This document shows, one piece after another, positions 8,520 through 16,443 of a DNA stretch of 64,000 nt. The stretch lies in the NCBI RefSeq assembly GCF_001427305.1, contig NZ_LMFZ01000010.1, positions 42,874 to 106,873 of the forward strand. Direction: 5' to 3'. The notes under the pieces were generated by a model. It was not told where the DNA came from. It saw only the letters and a program-made list of their open reading frames with translations, and made no database searches. This DNA comes from Duganella sp. Root1480D1. Its GTDB lineage: Bacteria > Pseudomonadota > Gammaproteobacteria > Burkholderiales > Burkholderiaceae_D. The translations under genes and the position numbers were made by a program. How positions within the stretch are numbered: the stretch's first letter is position 1; the number at the start of each line of letters is the position of its first letter.

Positions 8520-10797
8520 ATTTCACCTCCGCGGAATACGAGCGTTGTGGGTAAGGGTGGAAGTTCCAGTACTTGTAGTTGTTGGCATTGTCGATGCCGA
8601 AAGCGGCACTCCAGTGCTTGTCGATGCGGTAGCGCAGGCGCGCATCGACCGTGAAGTACTTGCTGGCGCCCTGGTAGGCGAAGCCATTGATGTCGGTGTT
8701 GTCCAGCGTCGAGTACTGCTTGCCGCTGTAGCGTGCGGCCAGCGTGGCGCTCAGCTTGTCGTTGACGCGGTAGGTCGCTACGGCGCTGGCGCGCCATTCA
8801 GGAATGCGCGGCTGCCACTTGCCTGCGCTGGCCGGGAATTTCTCGTTGCGCTTGATCCTGGAGTCGGTCCAGGTCAGGCTGGCCTGCATGTCCAGACCCT
8901 CGACCAGCACGTTCTCGTTAGACCAGGCAGTTTCCAGGCCATGGGTGCGAATCAGGTCGACGTTCTGCACATTGGTTACATTCGGCGTGACCAGCACATT
9001 GGTCTGCGAATACAACGCGTCGCGGTTGCGTTCGAAGAAAGCGGTGATGCGCAAGGCGGAATTGCCGACCAATCGCTCGGCGCTCAGTTCCGTGGTCCAG
9101 GAACGCTCGGGTTTCAGGTTCGGATCGTTGTTGATCAGGGTGCCGGTATTGTTGATGCCGCCCTGGTACAACTCGGACACGGTCGGCATGCGAATCGCGC
9201 GGCCGGTGGAAGCTTTCAGCGTCCAGTCCTCATTGGCCTGGAAGGCCAGCGCCGCCTTGGGCGAGACGAAATTGTCGCTGCGTTTGGCATGGCGCACCAC
9301 GGTGGTCGCATTCGCGGTTTCGCCGTCGCGCCCTTCCCAATGTTCGAAGCGTGCGCCGAGCACGGTCTTCCAGTCTTGCGACAGTTTCCAGGTGTCTTGC
9401 AGGTACAGGCTGTCGATGCTGGTGCGGCCGGAGAAAGCCTGGTTGCGCGCACCGGGATCGCCATTTTGCCAGTCCATCGTGCCGCGTTCGACGGTGGATA
9501 GCTTGTAGGCTGCGCGCTGGTAGCCAAAGTCGAAGATATGCGTGCCGCGCATGCCGTCCGGGCGATAAACGCCTTTCAGCGACAGCGTATTCCAGCCAGT
9601 GCCGCCCTGGTCGACGATGCGGCCGGCGCCGCCGCTGGCGGCCGCCGGGCGCGCCGTGGTCGGCGCGCGCAGGATGTCGCGGCTGTAGTCATACAGGCTG
9701 GCGGCCACCTCCCAGTCGAATACGCCCTTGGTGTTGCTCTTCACCGTCAAGCCGTGCATCACGTGGCGCAGTTCTTCCTTGCTTGAATTGAAGTCGGACG
9801 CTGCCAGCGTGAAGCTGCGGCCGTCGATCAACACCGGGCCGCTGAACACCGGCTTGCCCGCCACATCGCGCAGGTAGGTATTGGGCGAGCCGCTGGAATC
9901 GTTCTGCCACCAGCCCAGCGAGTAGCTGGCGCGCACGGTCGGCGAAAAGTCGTATGCCAGCTTGATCTTGGCGTGGTCCTGCACCGTGTTGTACTGGGTC
10001 GCCGTGCCAAGGACGTAGATGTCGCGGTTGGTGCGGTCCTTGTCGGCCACGGCGCCGCTGACCGGCACGCCTTTGCCATTCAGCGTGCCGCTGGCCATGG
10101 CGCGCGTGGTGTAAGTCTGCGGCTGGCCATCGCTGTCGGTGCGGTTCACGCTGATAAACCACGACCAGGCGCCGTGGCGGTCGCCCAGCGACATGCTGGA
10201 CTGGCGCGCGGTCGAGGTCATGTTCGTGTTGTACAGCTCAAACGGCTGGCGCACATAGGCCACCCGGGCATGCGCTTCGAATTGCTTCGGCATGCGTGTC
10301 ACGTAGTCGACCACCGCCCCGACCGAGTTGCCGCCATATGCTGCCGAGAACGGGCCGTACAGTACGTCCACGCGCTCGATTTCCTCCGGCGCCACCATGC
10401 CCCAGCGCGGCGCGAACGTGGCGCCGTTACCGAGGTAGTTCGACAGCAGCACGCCGTCGGCGTACACCGCAGAACGCGCGCTGTTGCCGGTTCCGGAAGC
10501 GCGGGTGGACAACACGGCGTGATTGTAGTCGCCGATATAACGCTTGCGCACCAGCAGGCTAGGCAGGTATTTCAGTGCGTCTTCCGCATCGCTGGCGTTG
10601 ACCTGTTCCTCGATCTGGGTGCGGGTGATGCCTTCAATCGTGGTCGGGATCTGGGTTGGCAGCGAAGTCGGGTGGTTGCCGGCGATGACGACGGTGCCAA
10701 CCATCTTGAGCGGCGATTCCCCTTCGTGATCGGCGAATGCCGGGGCCGAGAAAACGGCCAGCAATGCTGCGGCCAGGGGAATAAGACGGGTGTTCAT
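8509..10797 (-). CDS. TonB-dependent outer membrane receptor (possibly metal uptake)
   Basis: A 762-residue receptor starting at ATG 10797 (AGGAAAGGAAG 5 bases upstream) with a signal peptide ending near AFA-DHEG. The plug domain (about residues 35-150) carries the ordered segments TQIEEQVNASDAEDALKYLP, GTGNSARSAVYADGVLL and EIERVDVLYGPFSAAYGGNS. The beta-barrel runs to a terminal aromatic residue (VKFDW). It is cotranscribed with the upstream DUF2946 gene, a family often associated with copper receptors, so copper or another metal is a reasonable guess; the sequence alone does not fix the ligand. The extra in-frame N-terminus upstream of 10797 is not coding. Confidence 0.9.
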   Translation of the reverse strand: MNTRLIPLAAALLAVFSAPAFADHEGESPLKMVGTVVIAGNHPTSLPTQIPTTIEGITRTQIEEQVNASDAEDALKYLPSLLVRKRYIGDYNHAVLSTRASGTGNSARSAVYADGVLLSNYLGNGATFAPRWGMVAPEEIERVDVLYGPFSAAYGGNSVGAVVDYVTRMPKQFEAHARVAYVRQPFELYNTNMTSTARQSSMSLGDRHGAWSWFISVNRTDSDGQPQTYTTRAMASGTLNGKGVPVSGAVADKDRTNRDIYVLGTATQYNTVQDHAKIKLAYDFSPTVRASYSLGWWQNDSSGSPNTYLRDVAGKPVFSGPVLIDGRSFTLAASDFNSSKEELRHVMHGLTVKSNTKGVFDWEVAASLYDYSRDILRAPTTARPAAASGGAGRIVDQGGTGWNTLSLKGVYRPDGMRGTHIFDFGYQRAAYKLSTVERGTMDWQNGDPGARNQAFSGRTSIDSLYLQDTWKLSQDWKTVLGARFEHWEGRDGETANATTVVRHAKRSDNFVSPKAALAFQANEDWTLKASTGRAIRMPTVSELYQGGINNTGTLINNDPNLKPERSWTTELSAERLVGNSALRITAFFERNRDALYSQTNVLVTPNVTNVQNVDLIRTHGLETAWSNENVLVEGLDMQASLTWTDSRIKRNEKFPASAGKWQPRIPEWRASAVATYRVNDKLSATLAARYSGKQYSTLDNTDINGFAYQGASKYFTVDARLRYRIDKHWSAAFGIDNANNYKYWNFHPYPQRSYSAEVKFDW

Positions 10798-10892
10798 GAT
10801 GCTTCCTTTCCTGTTCTTGCGAGCGAGGGCCTTGCCACCGCGCCGCCACAGGGCGCGTGCAATGCAAAGCCGGGAGGTACTGCTGCGAAGGA

Positions 10893-11231
10893 TCAGGCGG
10901 AAGGTGGGGCGCGCGAAGGAGGCGCGAAGGATTCCTGCTGCGGCAGCGCTGCGTGAGCCTGCAATGCCGGCTCGGCGCCAGCCGGCAGCAGCAGCGCCAA
11001 GGCAAGACTGGCAGGCGGCGGCGGCACGGCGGGCAGGTCGGCCTGCACCATGCAATAGCCGCATTTCTGGAGCACGTGGTGGGCTTTCGGCTGTGCGTGG
11101 CAATGGGCGACGTTGTTATCGCCGCAAGCCGCAGCCAGCAACGTGGACAGCGTTGGGGCGGAGACGGCCATCAGCATCGCAAACAGCGCGATCCTGACTA
11201 TTCCGGCAATCTGTCTCCTGCTCCAGCCCAC
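10893..11231 (-). CDS. DUF2946 family protein
   Basis: A protein of about 112 residues with an N-terminal hydrophobic segment (IVRIALFAMLMAVSAPTL), a His/Cys cluster (ACGDNNVAHCHA) and the CGYCMVQADLP motif typical of DUF2946, then an Ala/Pro-rich tail. GTG 11231 is preferred because GGGAG lies 5 bases upstream; GTG 11243 is an alternative four codons earlier. DUF2946 proteins are membrane-associated and often lie beside TonB-dependent copper receptors and copper proteins, as here; the exact role is unknown. Confidence 0.78.
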   Translation of the reverse strand: MGWSRRQIAGIVRIALFAMLMAVSAPTLSTLLAAACGDNNVAHCHAQPKAHHVLQKCGYCMVQADLPAVPPPPASLALALLLPAGAEPALQAHAALPQQESFAPPSRAPPSA

Positions 11232-11373
11232 GATGGCTCCCACAATGCAATCTCGATAAGTGGCATTGTAGGTACACGTTTGAGGGGGCGATATGCCCTA
11301 GATCAAGTTTTTACTTGCCCGCAATGGGCCGCAACTGATATCGTAAATATTTCAGTTCTGACATCATACATTG

Positions 11374-11658
11374 ATGGATCACCTGCTCGGTATTGAGTTA
11401 ATAGGCCTCCTGATCGGCCTGTCTTGCCTGCCCAGTTGGCTGATCGCCAAATGGTATGCAGCGCACGGCGCCCGACTGGCGCTTAGGCGATCCCTTTTCA
11501 TCAATGGCGTGCTGGCCTTGGTCGGCATGTCCCTGCTCACCGGCGCGCTCGCGCTGGAAATGAGGCAGGCCAGGCCTTTGCTCACCTATGCTTTCGGCTT
11601 GCTGGGCATTGTGGGCCTGCTGGTCTCGGCAGCGCTGCACGCTTTCGACGACGACTAA
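11374..11658 (+). CDS. small hypothetical membrane protein
   Basis: A 94-residue protein with three hydrophobic segments (about residues 5-26, 44-62 and 70-88) separated by short Arg-rich loops. No family recognised. ATG 11374 is preferred to the TTG one codon earlier; neither has a clear ribosome binding site. It has no partner on its strand, and its stop overlaps that of the convergent sigma factor gene by 4 bp. Confidence 0.6.
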   Translation: MDHLLGIELIGLLIGLSCLPSWLIAKWYAAHGARLALRRSLFINGVLALVGMSLLTGALALEMRQARPLLTYAFGLLGIVGLLVSAALHAFDDD

Positions 11659-12524
11659 ACCGCCGCCGGCAGGCGTATCCAATCGACGGCCTCCATCGCA
11701 TAGGGCGCAAACAGGAAATCGCGAATGCCGGCAAGCTGGCTGCCCTGCCATGCCAGCAGGACAAAGTGGGCCGGCTTGTCCACGGTGCCATGGCGGTCGA
11801 AGACCAGCATTGCCATTCGCCCTTCCACGGCGCCGAGTTCAAAGCACCATTTCGGTTCGGCGGCGTAGCGGGTGAAATATGGATTGACGCCGTCGCGTCC
11901 CGCCAGCCGCAGCCGGTTGACCAGCTCCAGTTGCACCTCCGCCGCCAGCATGGCGCGGATGGCATCGAAATCGCCGTCCTGGAAAAACCGGACATAGCGT
12001 GCGATTCGATCCCGGTTCGCTGTCGTCGGCAAAGGCACGCGCGCGTCGGCCACCTGCCCTGCCAACTGGTGCAAGGCGGCGCGCCCGCGCTGCAATGCCG
12101 ATTTGGCGGCGGCCGGCGTGCACCCGGCAATCTCCGCCACTTCCTCCACTGAGTGACCCAGGACGTCTTTCAGGATCACGGCGCAGCGCTGCAATTCCGG
12201 CAGTTGCATGAAGGCCTGGAAGCCTGCCATGATGATCCCGGCTTCCGGCATGGCGCCGCCGCCCTCCATGTCTTCGGTCAAAGGAACCACATTGCTGCGG
12301 GCACGCTGGCGCAGGAAGTCCAGGCAGGTGTTGTGGGCGATGCGCAGCAGCCAGCCGCCCAGGTTGTCCACCTCCATACCTTCCGCACGCGCACGCAGGG
12401 CCTTGACCAAGGCATCCTGCAGCAGGTCCTCGCCGTCGATTGCCGAACCGGTCATGCGGGCGCAGTAGCGATGCAGCCGCGGCCTGAGTTCCTGCAAGCG
12501 TGCTTCGAATTCATCGTTGTTCAT
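11655..12524 (-). CDS. ECF-type sigma factor with SnoaL-like C-terminal domain
   Basis: A 289-residue sigma-70 family protein. Region 2 (about residues 10-75) contains DGEDLLQDALVKALR and WLLRIAHNTCLDFLR. Region 4 (about 105-155) contains LPELQRCAVILKDVLGHS and the helix-turn-helix VEEVAEIAGCTPAAAKSALQRGR. From about residue 170 a SnoaL/NTF2-like domain follows (RYVRFFQDGDFDAIRAML), the architecture of SigJ/ECF41-like factors, in which the tail takes the place of an anti-sigma factor. It overlaps the upstream monooxygenase gene by ATGA. No anti-sigma gene is present. Confidence 0.9.
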   Translation of the reverse strand: MNNDEFEARLQELRPRLHRYCARMTGSAIDGEDLLQDALVKALRARAEGMEVDNLGGWLLRIAHNTCLDFLRQRARSNVVPLTEDMEGGGAMPEAGIIMAGFQAFMQLPELQRCAVILKDVLGHSVEEVAEIAGCTPAAAKSALQRGRAALHQLAGQVADARVPLPTTANRDRIARYVRFFQDGDFDAIRAMLAAEVQLELVNRLRLAGRDGVNPYFTRYAAEPKWCFELGAVEGRMAMLVFDRHGTVDKPAHFVLLAWQGSQLAGIRDFLFAPYAMEAVDWIRLPAAV

Positions 12525-12811
12525 GCGATATGTCCCAGGACGGAATCAAAACTCGCCAGCTCACGAATGCGCGGGAAGCAGGCCTGCATGCGCGGGTCGG
12601 CCCGCATGGCGTCGACCGCTTGCGGCGAATCCCATTCCGAGTAAATGGTCACGCTGCTGCCGTCGAGCGCCGCAATCAAGCGGCTTTCGCGCCAGCCCGC
12701 AAGCTTGCTGGCGACTGCGTCGATATTCGCCTTCAGCAGCGCAAGTAGCGCCGCCTGGTTGCCAGGTTGGACCTTCAGGTGATTGATGAGGATAACAGTT
12801 CCGGTTGTCAT
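12521..12811 (-). CDS. antibiotic biosynthesis monooxygenase (ABM) fold protein
   Basis: A 96-residue dimeric ferredoxin-like fold protein of the ABM/YgiN type (VILINHLKVQPGNQAALLALL and VTIYSEWDSPQAVDAM). It starts at ATG 12811 with AAGGAGG 6 bases upstream. Such proteins are small cofactor-free oxygenases or quinol oxidases. ECF41-type sigma factors commonly sit beside small oxidoreductase or decarboxylase genes of this sort, and coupling by ATGA overlap supports a joint role; the substrate is unknown. Confidence 0.85.
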   Translation of the reverse strand: MTTGTVILINHLKVQPGNQAALLALLKANIDAVASKLAGWRESRLIAALDGSSVTIYSEWDSPQAVDAMRADPRMQACFPRIRELASFDSVLGHIA

Positions 12812-12884
12812 GATGTGCCTCCTTGGTTTCGACACAACTAAGACGAACCGGCGATCCAGAACGGATCGCGGTGCAGGAATTTTT

Positions 12885-13160
12885 TTAGCGCTGGACGTTC
12901 AGCATGATGACGCGGCGCGCCGGGCCGCCTTCCGACGGCGGCGCTGGCGGAGCGGGTGAGTCGCCGCACCCGCCACAGGAACCGCAGCCGCTGCTGCAGC
13001 TCGATTCGGTGTTGAAGAAGCGTGCCAGCTTGTCCTGCGACAGGCCGCGGCGCGACAGGGCATGGACGATTTGCTGGCGCCATGCGGCAGGCAGGTATTT
13101 CCTCGCCGCGTGCAGCGCGGCCGCGGCCACCACGATCCCGACGATGATTTCCTGCCACAT
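12885..13160 (-). CDS. small membrane protein with Cys cluster, Feo operon (DUF6587-like)
   Basis: A 91-residue protein with an N-terminal hydrophobic helix (residues 4-19), a basic amphipathic middle, and a cysteine cluster C55-X3-C59-X2-C62-X2-C65 in a Gly/Ser context, followed by a Pro-rich tail. Its ATG lies 3 bp after the feoB stop, with GGAGG inside the end of feoB, so it is translated with FeoB. It occupies the place of FeoC or YhgG in other bacteria. The cysteine spacing could hold an Fe-S cluster or sense iron or oxygen; this is inference. The family name is from memory. Confidence 0.75.
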   Translation of the reverse strand: MWQEIIVGIVVAAAALHAARKYLPAAWRQQIVHALSRRGLSQDKLARFFNTESSCSSGCGSCGGCGDSPAPPAPPSEGGPARRVIMLNVQR

Positions 13161-13163
13161 GAC

Positions 13164-15053
13164 TCAGCCTCCCAGCGCCAGGGCGACGCGGTAAGTGATG
13201 AAGGTGGCGGTGTACGCCAGTACGAACATATAAGCCGCCATCATCAGCGGATATTTCATGGAATTGGTTTCGCGGCGCACCACGGTCAGCGTGGACAGGC
13301 ACTGCGGCGCGAATACGTACCAGGCCAGCAGCGCCAGCGCGGTCGGCAAGCCCCAGCTGGCCTGGATCACCGGTGCCAGCGAATTGGCCAGCTCGTCGCC
13401 GGTCTGCGACAGCGCATACACGGTGCCCAGCGCGCCCACCGCCACTTCCCGTGCAGCCATGCCCGGCACCAGCGCAATGCAGATCTGCCAGTTGAAGCCG
13501 ATCGGCGCGAAGATGAATTCCAGCGCGCGGCCCAGCATGCCGGCCACACTGTAATAGATCGGCGGATGGGTGGCCCCTTCCGGCGCGCCAGGGAAGCTGG
13601 ACAGGGCCCACAGCAGCACCATCAGGGTCAGGATGGTGGTGCCGACGCGCATCAGGAAGATCTTGGCGCGCTCGTACAGGCCGATCGCCAGGTTGCGCAT
13701 ATGCGGCCAGTGGTAGGCCGGCAGCTCCAGCATCAGCGGCTGGTTGCGCTTGGCGCGCATCGAGCGCTTCATGACCCAGGCCACAGCCATGGCGGAGATG
13801 ATGCCGGCAAAGTAGAGGCAGAACAGCACCAGGCCTTGCAGGTTAAAGAAGCCCCACACTTCGCGGTCCGGGATGAAGGCGGCGATCACCAGCGCATATA
13901 CCGGCAGTCGCGCCGAACATGTCATCAGCGGCGCGATCATGATGGTGACGATGCGGTCGCGCGGGTTCTGGATGGTGCGCGCTGCCATGATGCCCGGAAT
14001 GGCGCAGGCGAACGAAGAAAGCAGCGGGATGAAGGCGCGGCCCGACAGGCCGACGCCGCCCATCAGTCGGTCCAGCAGGAAGGCCGCGCGCGGCAGGTAT
14101 CCGCAATCTTCCAGCACCAGGATGAAGAAGAACAGGATCAGGATCTGCGGCAGGAACACCAGCACGGCGCCGACACCGCCCAGCACGCCGTCCACCAGCA
14201 GGGAGCGCAGCACGCCGTCAGCCATATGGGCCTTGACCAGCGCGCCGAGATGCTCGACGCCGCCGCTGATCATATCCATCGGCACCTCAGCCCAACTGAA
14301 CACGGCCTGGAACACGCAGAACATCAGCACGGCCAGGATGACCGGTCCCATGAACGGATGCAGCACGAAATGGTCGATCTTTTCGGAACGGTTGCCACGG
14401 TCGTCGCTGTCTTTCACCGCGACCGACAGGATGCGGCGCACCTCGCGCTGGGTTTCTTCGACGCTCACGGCATCGATGGCGGACAGCGGGTTGGCCACGC
14501 TTTCATAGAACGGCCACAGGCCGTCCAGCGCATCGACCAGGGCCTTTTCGCCGCCGCTCTTCACGGCCACGGTTTCCACCACCGGCATGCCCAGTTCCTG
14601 CGACAGCCTGGCCGCATCAACCACGATGCCGCGCTTTTTGGCCACGTCGACCATGTTCAGGCACAGCACCATCGGCAGTCCAAGGCGCTTGATTTCCAGG
14701 GCCAGGCGCAGGTTCAGGCGCAGGTTGGTGGCATCGACCACGCACACCACCACGTCGGGCGAACGCTCGCCTTCGCGCAGGCCGGCGACGACGTCGCGCG
14801 TGATCATTTCATCCGGCGTGTGGGCCGACAGGCTGTAGGCGCCCGGCAGGTCGAGCAGGCGGTACTGGTTGCCGGCGCTGGAGGTGAACTGCCCTTCCTT
14901 GCGCTCGATGGTCACGCCGGCGTAGTTGGCGACCTTCTGGCGTGCGCCGGTCAGGCGGTTGAACAGTGCGGTCTTGCCGCAATTCGGGTTGCCCAGCAGG
15001 GCGACCATTGGCTGCTGCGTGATGGCTTGCGCGGCCTTTTCTACTGCACCCAT
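13164..15053 (-). CDS. feoB: ferrous iron transporter FeoB
   Basis: A 629-residue GTP-driven Fe(II) transporter of the inner membrane. The N-terminal G domain has G1 GNPNCGKT (residues 21-28), G2 T47 (YAGVTIE), G3 DLPG (68-71) and G4 NMVD. The membrane part carries the two Gate repeats (LPRAAFLLDRLMGGVGLSGRA, GTTILTLMVLLWALSSFP) with conserved cysteines (SSFACAIPGI and MTCSARLPVY). It is shorter than the E. coli protein (773), mainly in the spacer. It follows feoA by 4 bp. Confidence 0.97.
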   Translation of the reverse strand: MGAVEKAAQAITQQPMVALLGNPNCGKTALFNRLTGARQKVANYAGVTIERKEGQFTSSAGNQYRLLDLPGAYSLSAHTPDEMITRDVVAGLREGERSPDVVVCVVDATNLRLNLRLALEIKRLGLPMVLCLNMVDVAKKRGIVVDAARLSQELGMPVVETVAVKSGGEKALVDALDGLWPFYESVANPLSAIDAVSVEETQREVRRILSVAVKDSDDRGNRSEKIDHFVLHPFMGPVILAVLMFCVFQAVFSWAEVPMDMISGGVEHLGALVKAHMADGVLRSLLVDGVLGGVGAVLVFLPQILILFFFILVLEDCGYLPRAAFLLDRLMGGVGLSGRAFIPLLSSFACAIPGIMAARTIQNPRDRIVTIMIAPLMTCSARLPVYALVIAAFIPDREVWGFFNLQGLVLFCLYFAGIISAMAVAWVMKRSMRAKRNQPLMLELPAYHWPHMRNLAIGLYERAKIFLMRVGTTILTLMVLLWALSSFPGAPEGATHPPIYYSVAGMLGRALEFIFAPIGFNWQICIALVPGMAAREVAVGALGTVYALSQTGDELANSLAPVIQASWGLPTALALLAWYVFAPQCLSTLTVVRRETNSMKYPLMMAAYMFVLAYTATFITYRVALALGG

Positions 15054-15057
15054 TGCT

Positions 15058-15330
15058 TTATTCCGGTTGGATCGAGATCAGCGCTGCTTCGAAGCGGCGC
15101 AAGGCAAACGTGGCATTGCCGACTTTAATGGCGAGCGGTTCGCCGCCTGGCAGGCCACGCTTAAGCATGCGGATGCGCTCACCGGGTACAAAGCCCAGCT
15201 CCATCAGGCGGCGCGCCAGGTCGGCGCCGTCCTCGGTATCTTCAGGATTGCCCGGAGCGATATGGATCACCGTTCCGCTTTGCCCCACCGGCAGGGAATC
15301 AAGCTTGATCAGGGTAGGAGCAAGGGTCAT
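15058..15330 (-). CDS. feoA: ferrous iron transport protein FeoA
   Basis: A 90-residue SH3-like cytosolic protein needed for FeoB function. It has the family pattern LPVGQSGTVIHI, LARRLMELGFVPGERIRML and a terminal strand with ALRRFEAALISIQ. It is the first gene of feoA-feoB-(Cys-rich protein), divergent from bfd. A Fur-box-like site lies 42 bp upstream of its ATG, so iron repression is expected. Confidence 0.95.
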   Translation of the reverse strand: MTLAPTLIKLDSLPVGQSGTVIHIAPGNPEDTEDGADLARRLMELGFVPGERIRMLKRGLPGGEPLAIKVGNATFALRRFEAALISIQPE

Positions 15331-15371
15331 GGCGAACTTTCCAGGGCGAAATACAACCTCGCCATTATAAA

Positions 15372-15386
15372 TGAGAATTGTTTGCA
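15372..15386. promoter_or_regulatory. candidate Fur box, feoA side
   Basis: TGAGAAT-T-GTTTGCA resembles the 7-1-7 Fur site TGATAAT-N-ATTATCA: 6 of 7 in the left half, 4 of 7 in the right. It lies 42 bp upstream of feoA in the divergent region with bfd. It is weaker than the second site at 15434. Confidence 0.6.
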
Positions 15387-15394
15387 GATACGGC

Positions 15395-15422
15395 TTGCAT
15401 TGTATCGCTGTTCGGGTAGAAT
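15395..15422 (+). promoter_or_regulatory. candidate bfd-tonB promoter
   Basis: TTGCAT (15395-15400) and TAGAAT (15417-15422) are 16 bases apart. Transcription would begin near 15429, directly before the strong Fur-box-like site at 15434-15448. Confidence 0.5.
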
Positions 15423-15433
15423 GGGAAACGTAA

Positions 15434-15448
15434 TGATAATGATTCTCA
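15434..15448. promoter_or_regulatory. Fur box, bfd side
   Basis: TGATAAT-G-ATTCTCA matches the 7-1-7 Fur consensus at 13 of the 14 half-site positions. It lies just downstream of the predicted bfd transcription start and 41 bp before the bfd ATG, so iron-bound Fur should block bfd-tonB and possibly feoA. Confidence 0.85.
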
Positions 15449-15488
15449 ATAACGGAATCGCAATCTTAGCCAGAAGGTAATCTCTGAA

Positions 15489-15698
15489 ATGATCGTTTGT
15501 GTCTGCAACAACATCTCTGATCGAGAAATCCGACAAGCCATAGATATGGGTATCAGCTCCATGGACGAGTTGCGCGAAGCGCTCGGCGTGGCCACCTGCT
15601 GCGGCAACTGCCTCAGCTACGCGGTGGAAGTGCTGGACGAACATCTGGGCAGCGGCATTCAGGAGACTGTACTGAAGCGCCCATCACTGACCGTGTAA
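15489..15698 (+). CDS. bfd: bacterioferritin-associated ferredoxin Bfd
   Basis: A 69-residue [2Fe-2S] protein that reduces bacterioferritin to release stored iron. Cluster ligands C4, C6, C38 and C41 are all present (IVCVCNN and CCGNC), with an additional C37. The BFD fold segment SDREIRQAIDMGISSMDEL is clear. It is expected to be made under iron limitation through the Fur box upstream. The tonB gene follows after 10 bp. The bfr gene itself is about 4 kb away. Confidence 0.95.
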   Translation: MIVCVCNNISDREIRQAIDMGISSMDELREALGVATCCGNCLSYAVEVLDEHLGSGIQETVLKRPSLTV

Positions 15699-15708
15699 GG
15701 AGCGCTTC

Positions 15709-16389
15709 ATGCAATCGATGACATTCCCGGCTGGCGGCGATTTCGGCGCCAGCGTTGGCAGCGACAAGATGACCAAGATCGCAGTAGTCGTCGCTTTGCA
15801 TGCAGCCCTGGGTTATGCCTTTATCAACGGCACGATGCACCGCCTCGTGGACCGTATTCCTGAAGTCGTCAACGTCACTTTTGTGGCGCCGCCACCACCT
15901 CCCCCGCCAGCCTCGCAGCCAAAAACGGTAGAAATCGCGCAGAAAGCGCCTTCGATCACCCCGCCGCCACTGCCGATGCTGCCGATCGTGATCGAAAACA
16001 CCATCACCCAGCCGCCTTCGCAACCTCGCGTTGCCGAGCCCGCACCCGTGACGCCGGTTGCCGTGGCACCGGTGGCCGCTACGCCGGCGGCACCCGCCGC
16101 GCCGACTGGCCCGCGCGTGATTTCGGCTGTTGAATATATCCGTGCGCCGCAGCCGGTCTACCCGTCGGTGTCGCGCCGCATGGGCGAACAGGGCGTGGTG
16201 ACCTTGCGCGTGCTGGTGAATGAAAAGGGTTATGCCGAGCAGGCATCGATCCAGAAGTCTTCCGGCTCCAACAACCTGGACGAAGCAGGCCGCGCCGCCG
16301 TCATGCGCGCGCTGTTCAAGCCGTATGTGGAAGATGGCAAGGCGCAGCCAGTGTATGTGATGGTGCCGATTAATTTCCAGATGTCCTGA
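15709..16389 (+). CDS. tonB: energy transducer TonB
   Basis: A 226-residue TonB. A short cytosolic N-terminus, one membrane helix (about residues 22-42) and a proline-rich periplasmic linker (PPPPPPPASQP) lead to the C-terminal domain (about 140-226; APQPVYPSVSRRMGEQGVVTLRVLVNEKG). The GEQGVV and SGSNNLDEAGRAAV motifs are standard. No exbB/exbD genes are adjacent. It probably serves the nearby receptors. The stop codon abuts a 55-bp perfect palindrome. Confidence 0.95.
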   Translation: MQSMTFPAGGDFGASVGSDKMTKIAVVVALHAALGYAFINGTMHRLVDRIPEVVNVTFVAPPPPPPPASQPKTVEIAQKAPSITPPPLPMLPIVIENTITQPPSQPRVAEPAPVTPVAVAPVAATPAAPAAPTGPRVISAVEYIRAPQPVYPSVSRRMGEQGVVTLRVLVNEKGYAEQASIQKSSGSNNLDEAGRAAVMRALFKPYVEDGKAQPVYVMVPINFQMS

Positions 16390-16443
16390 AAACCGGCAAA
16401 CCAGTGTCTGACCCGCAGGGTCAGACACTGGTTTGCCGGTTTT
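16389..16443. terminator. perfect 55-bp palindrome between tonB and piuC, bidirectional terminator candidate; repeat family 1
   Basis: Two perfect 26-bp arms (16389-16414 and 16418-16443) around GCA. The left arm starts AAAACCGG and ends GTCTGACCC. The A-rich left end and T-rich right end make it usable as a terminator in both directions. It spans exactly from the last base of the tonB stop to the piuC stop. Related copies lie near 31759, 54511 and 59380. Confidence 0.85.
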
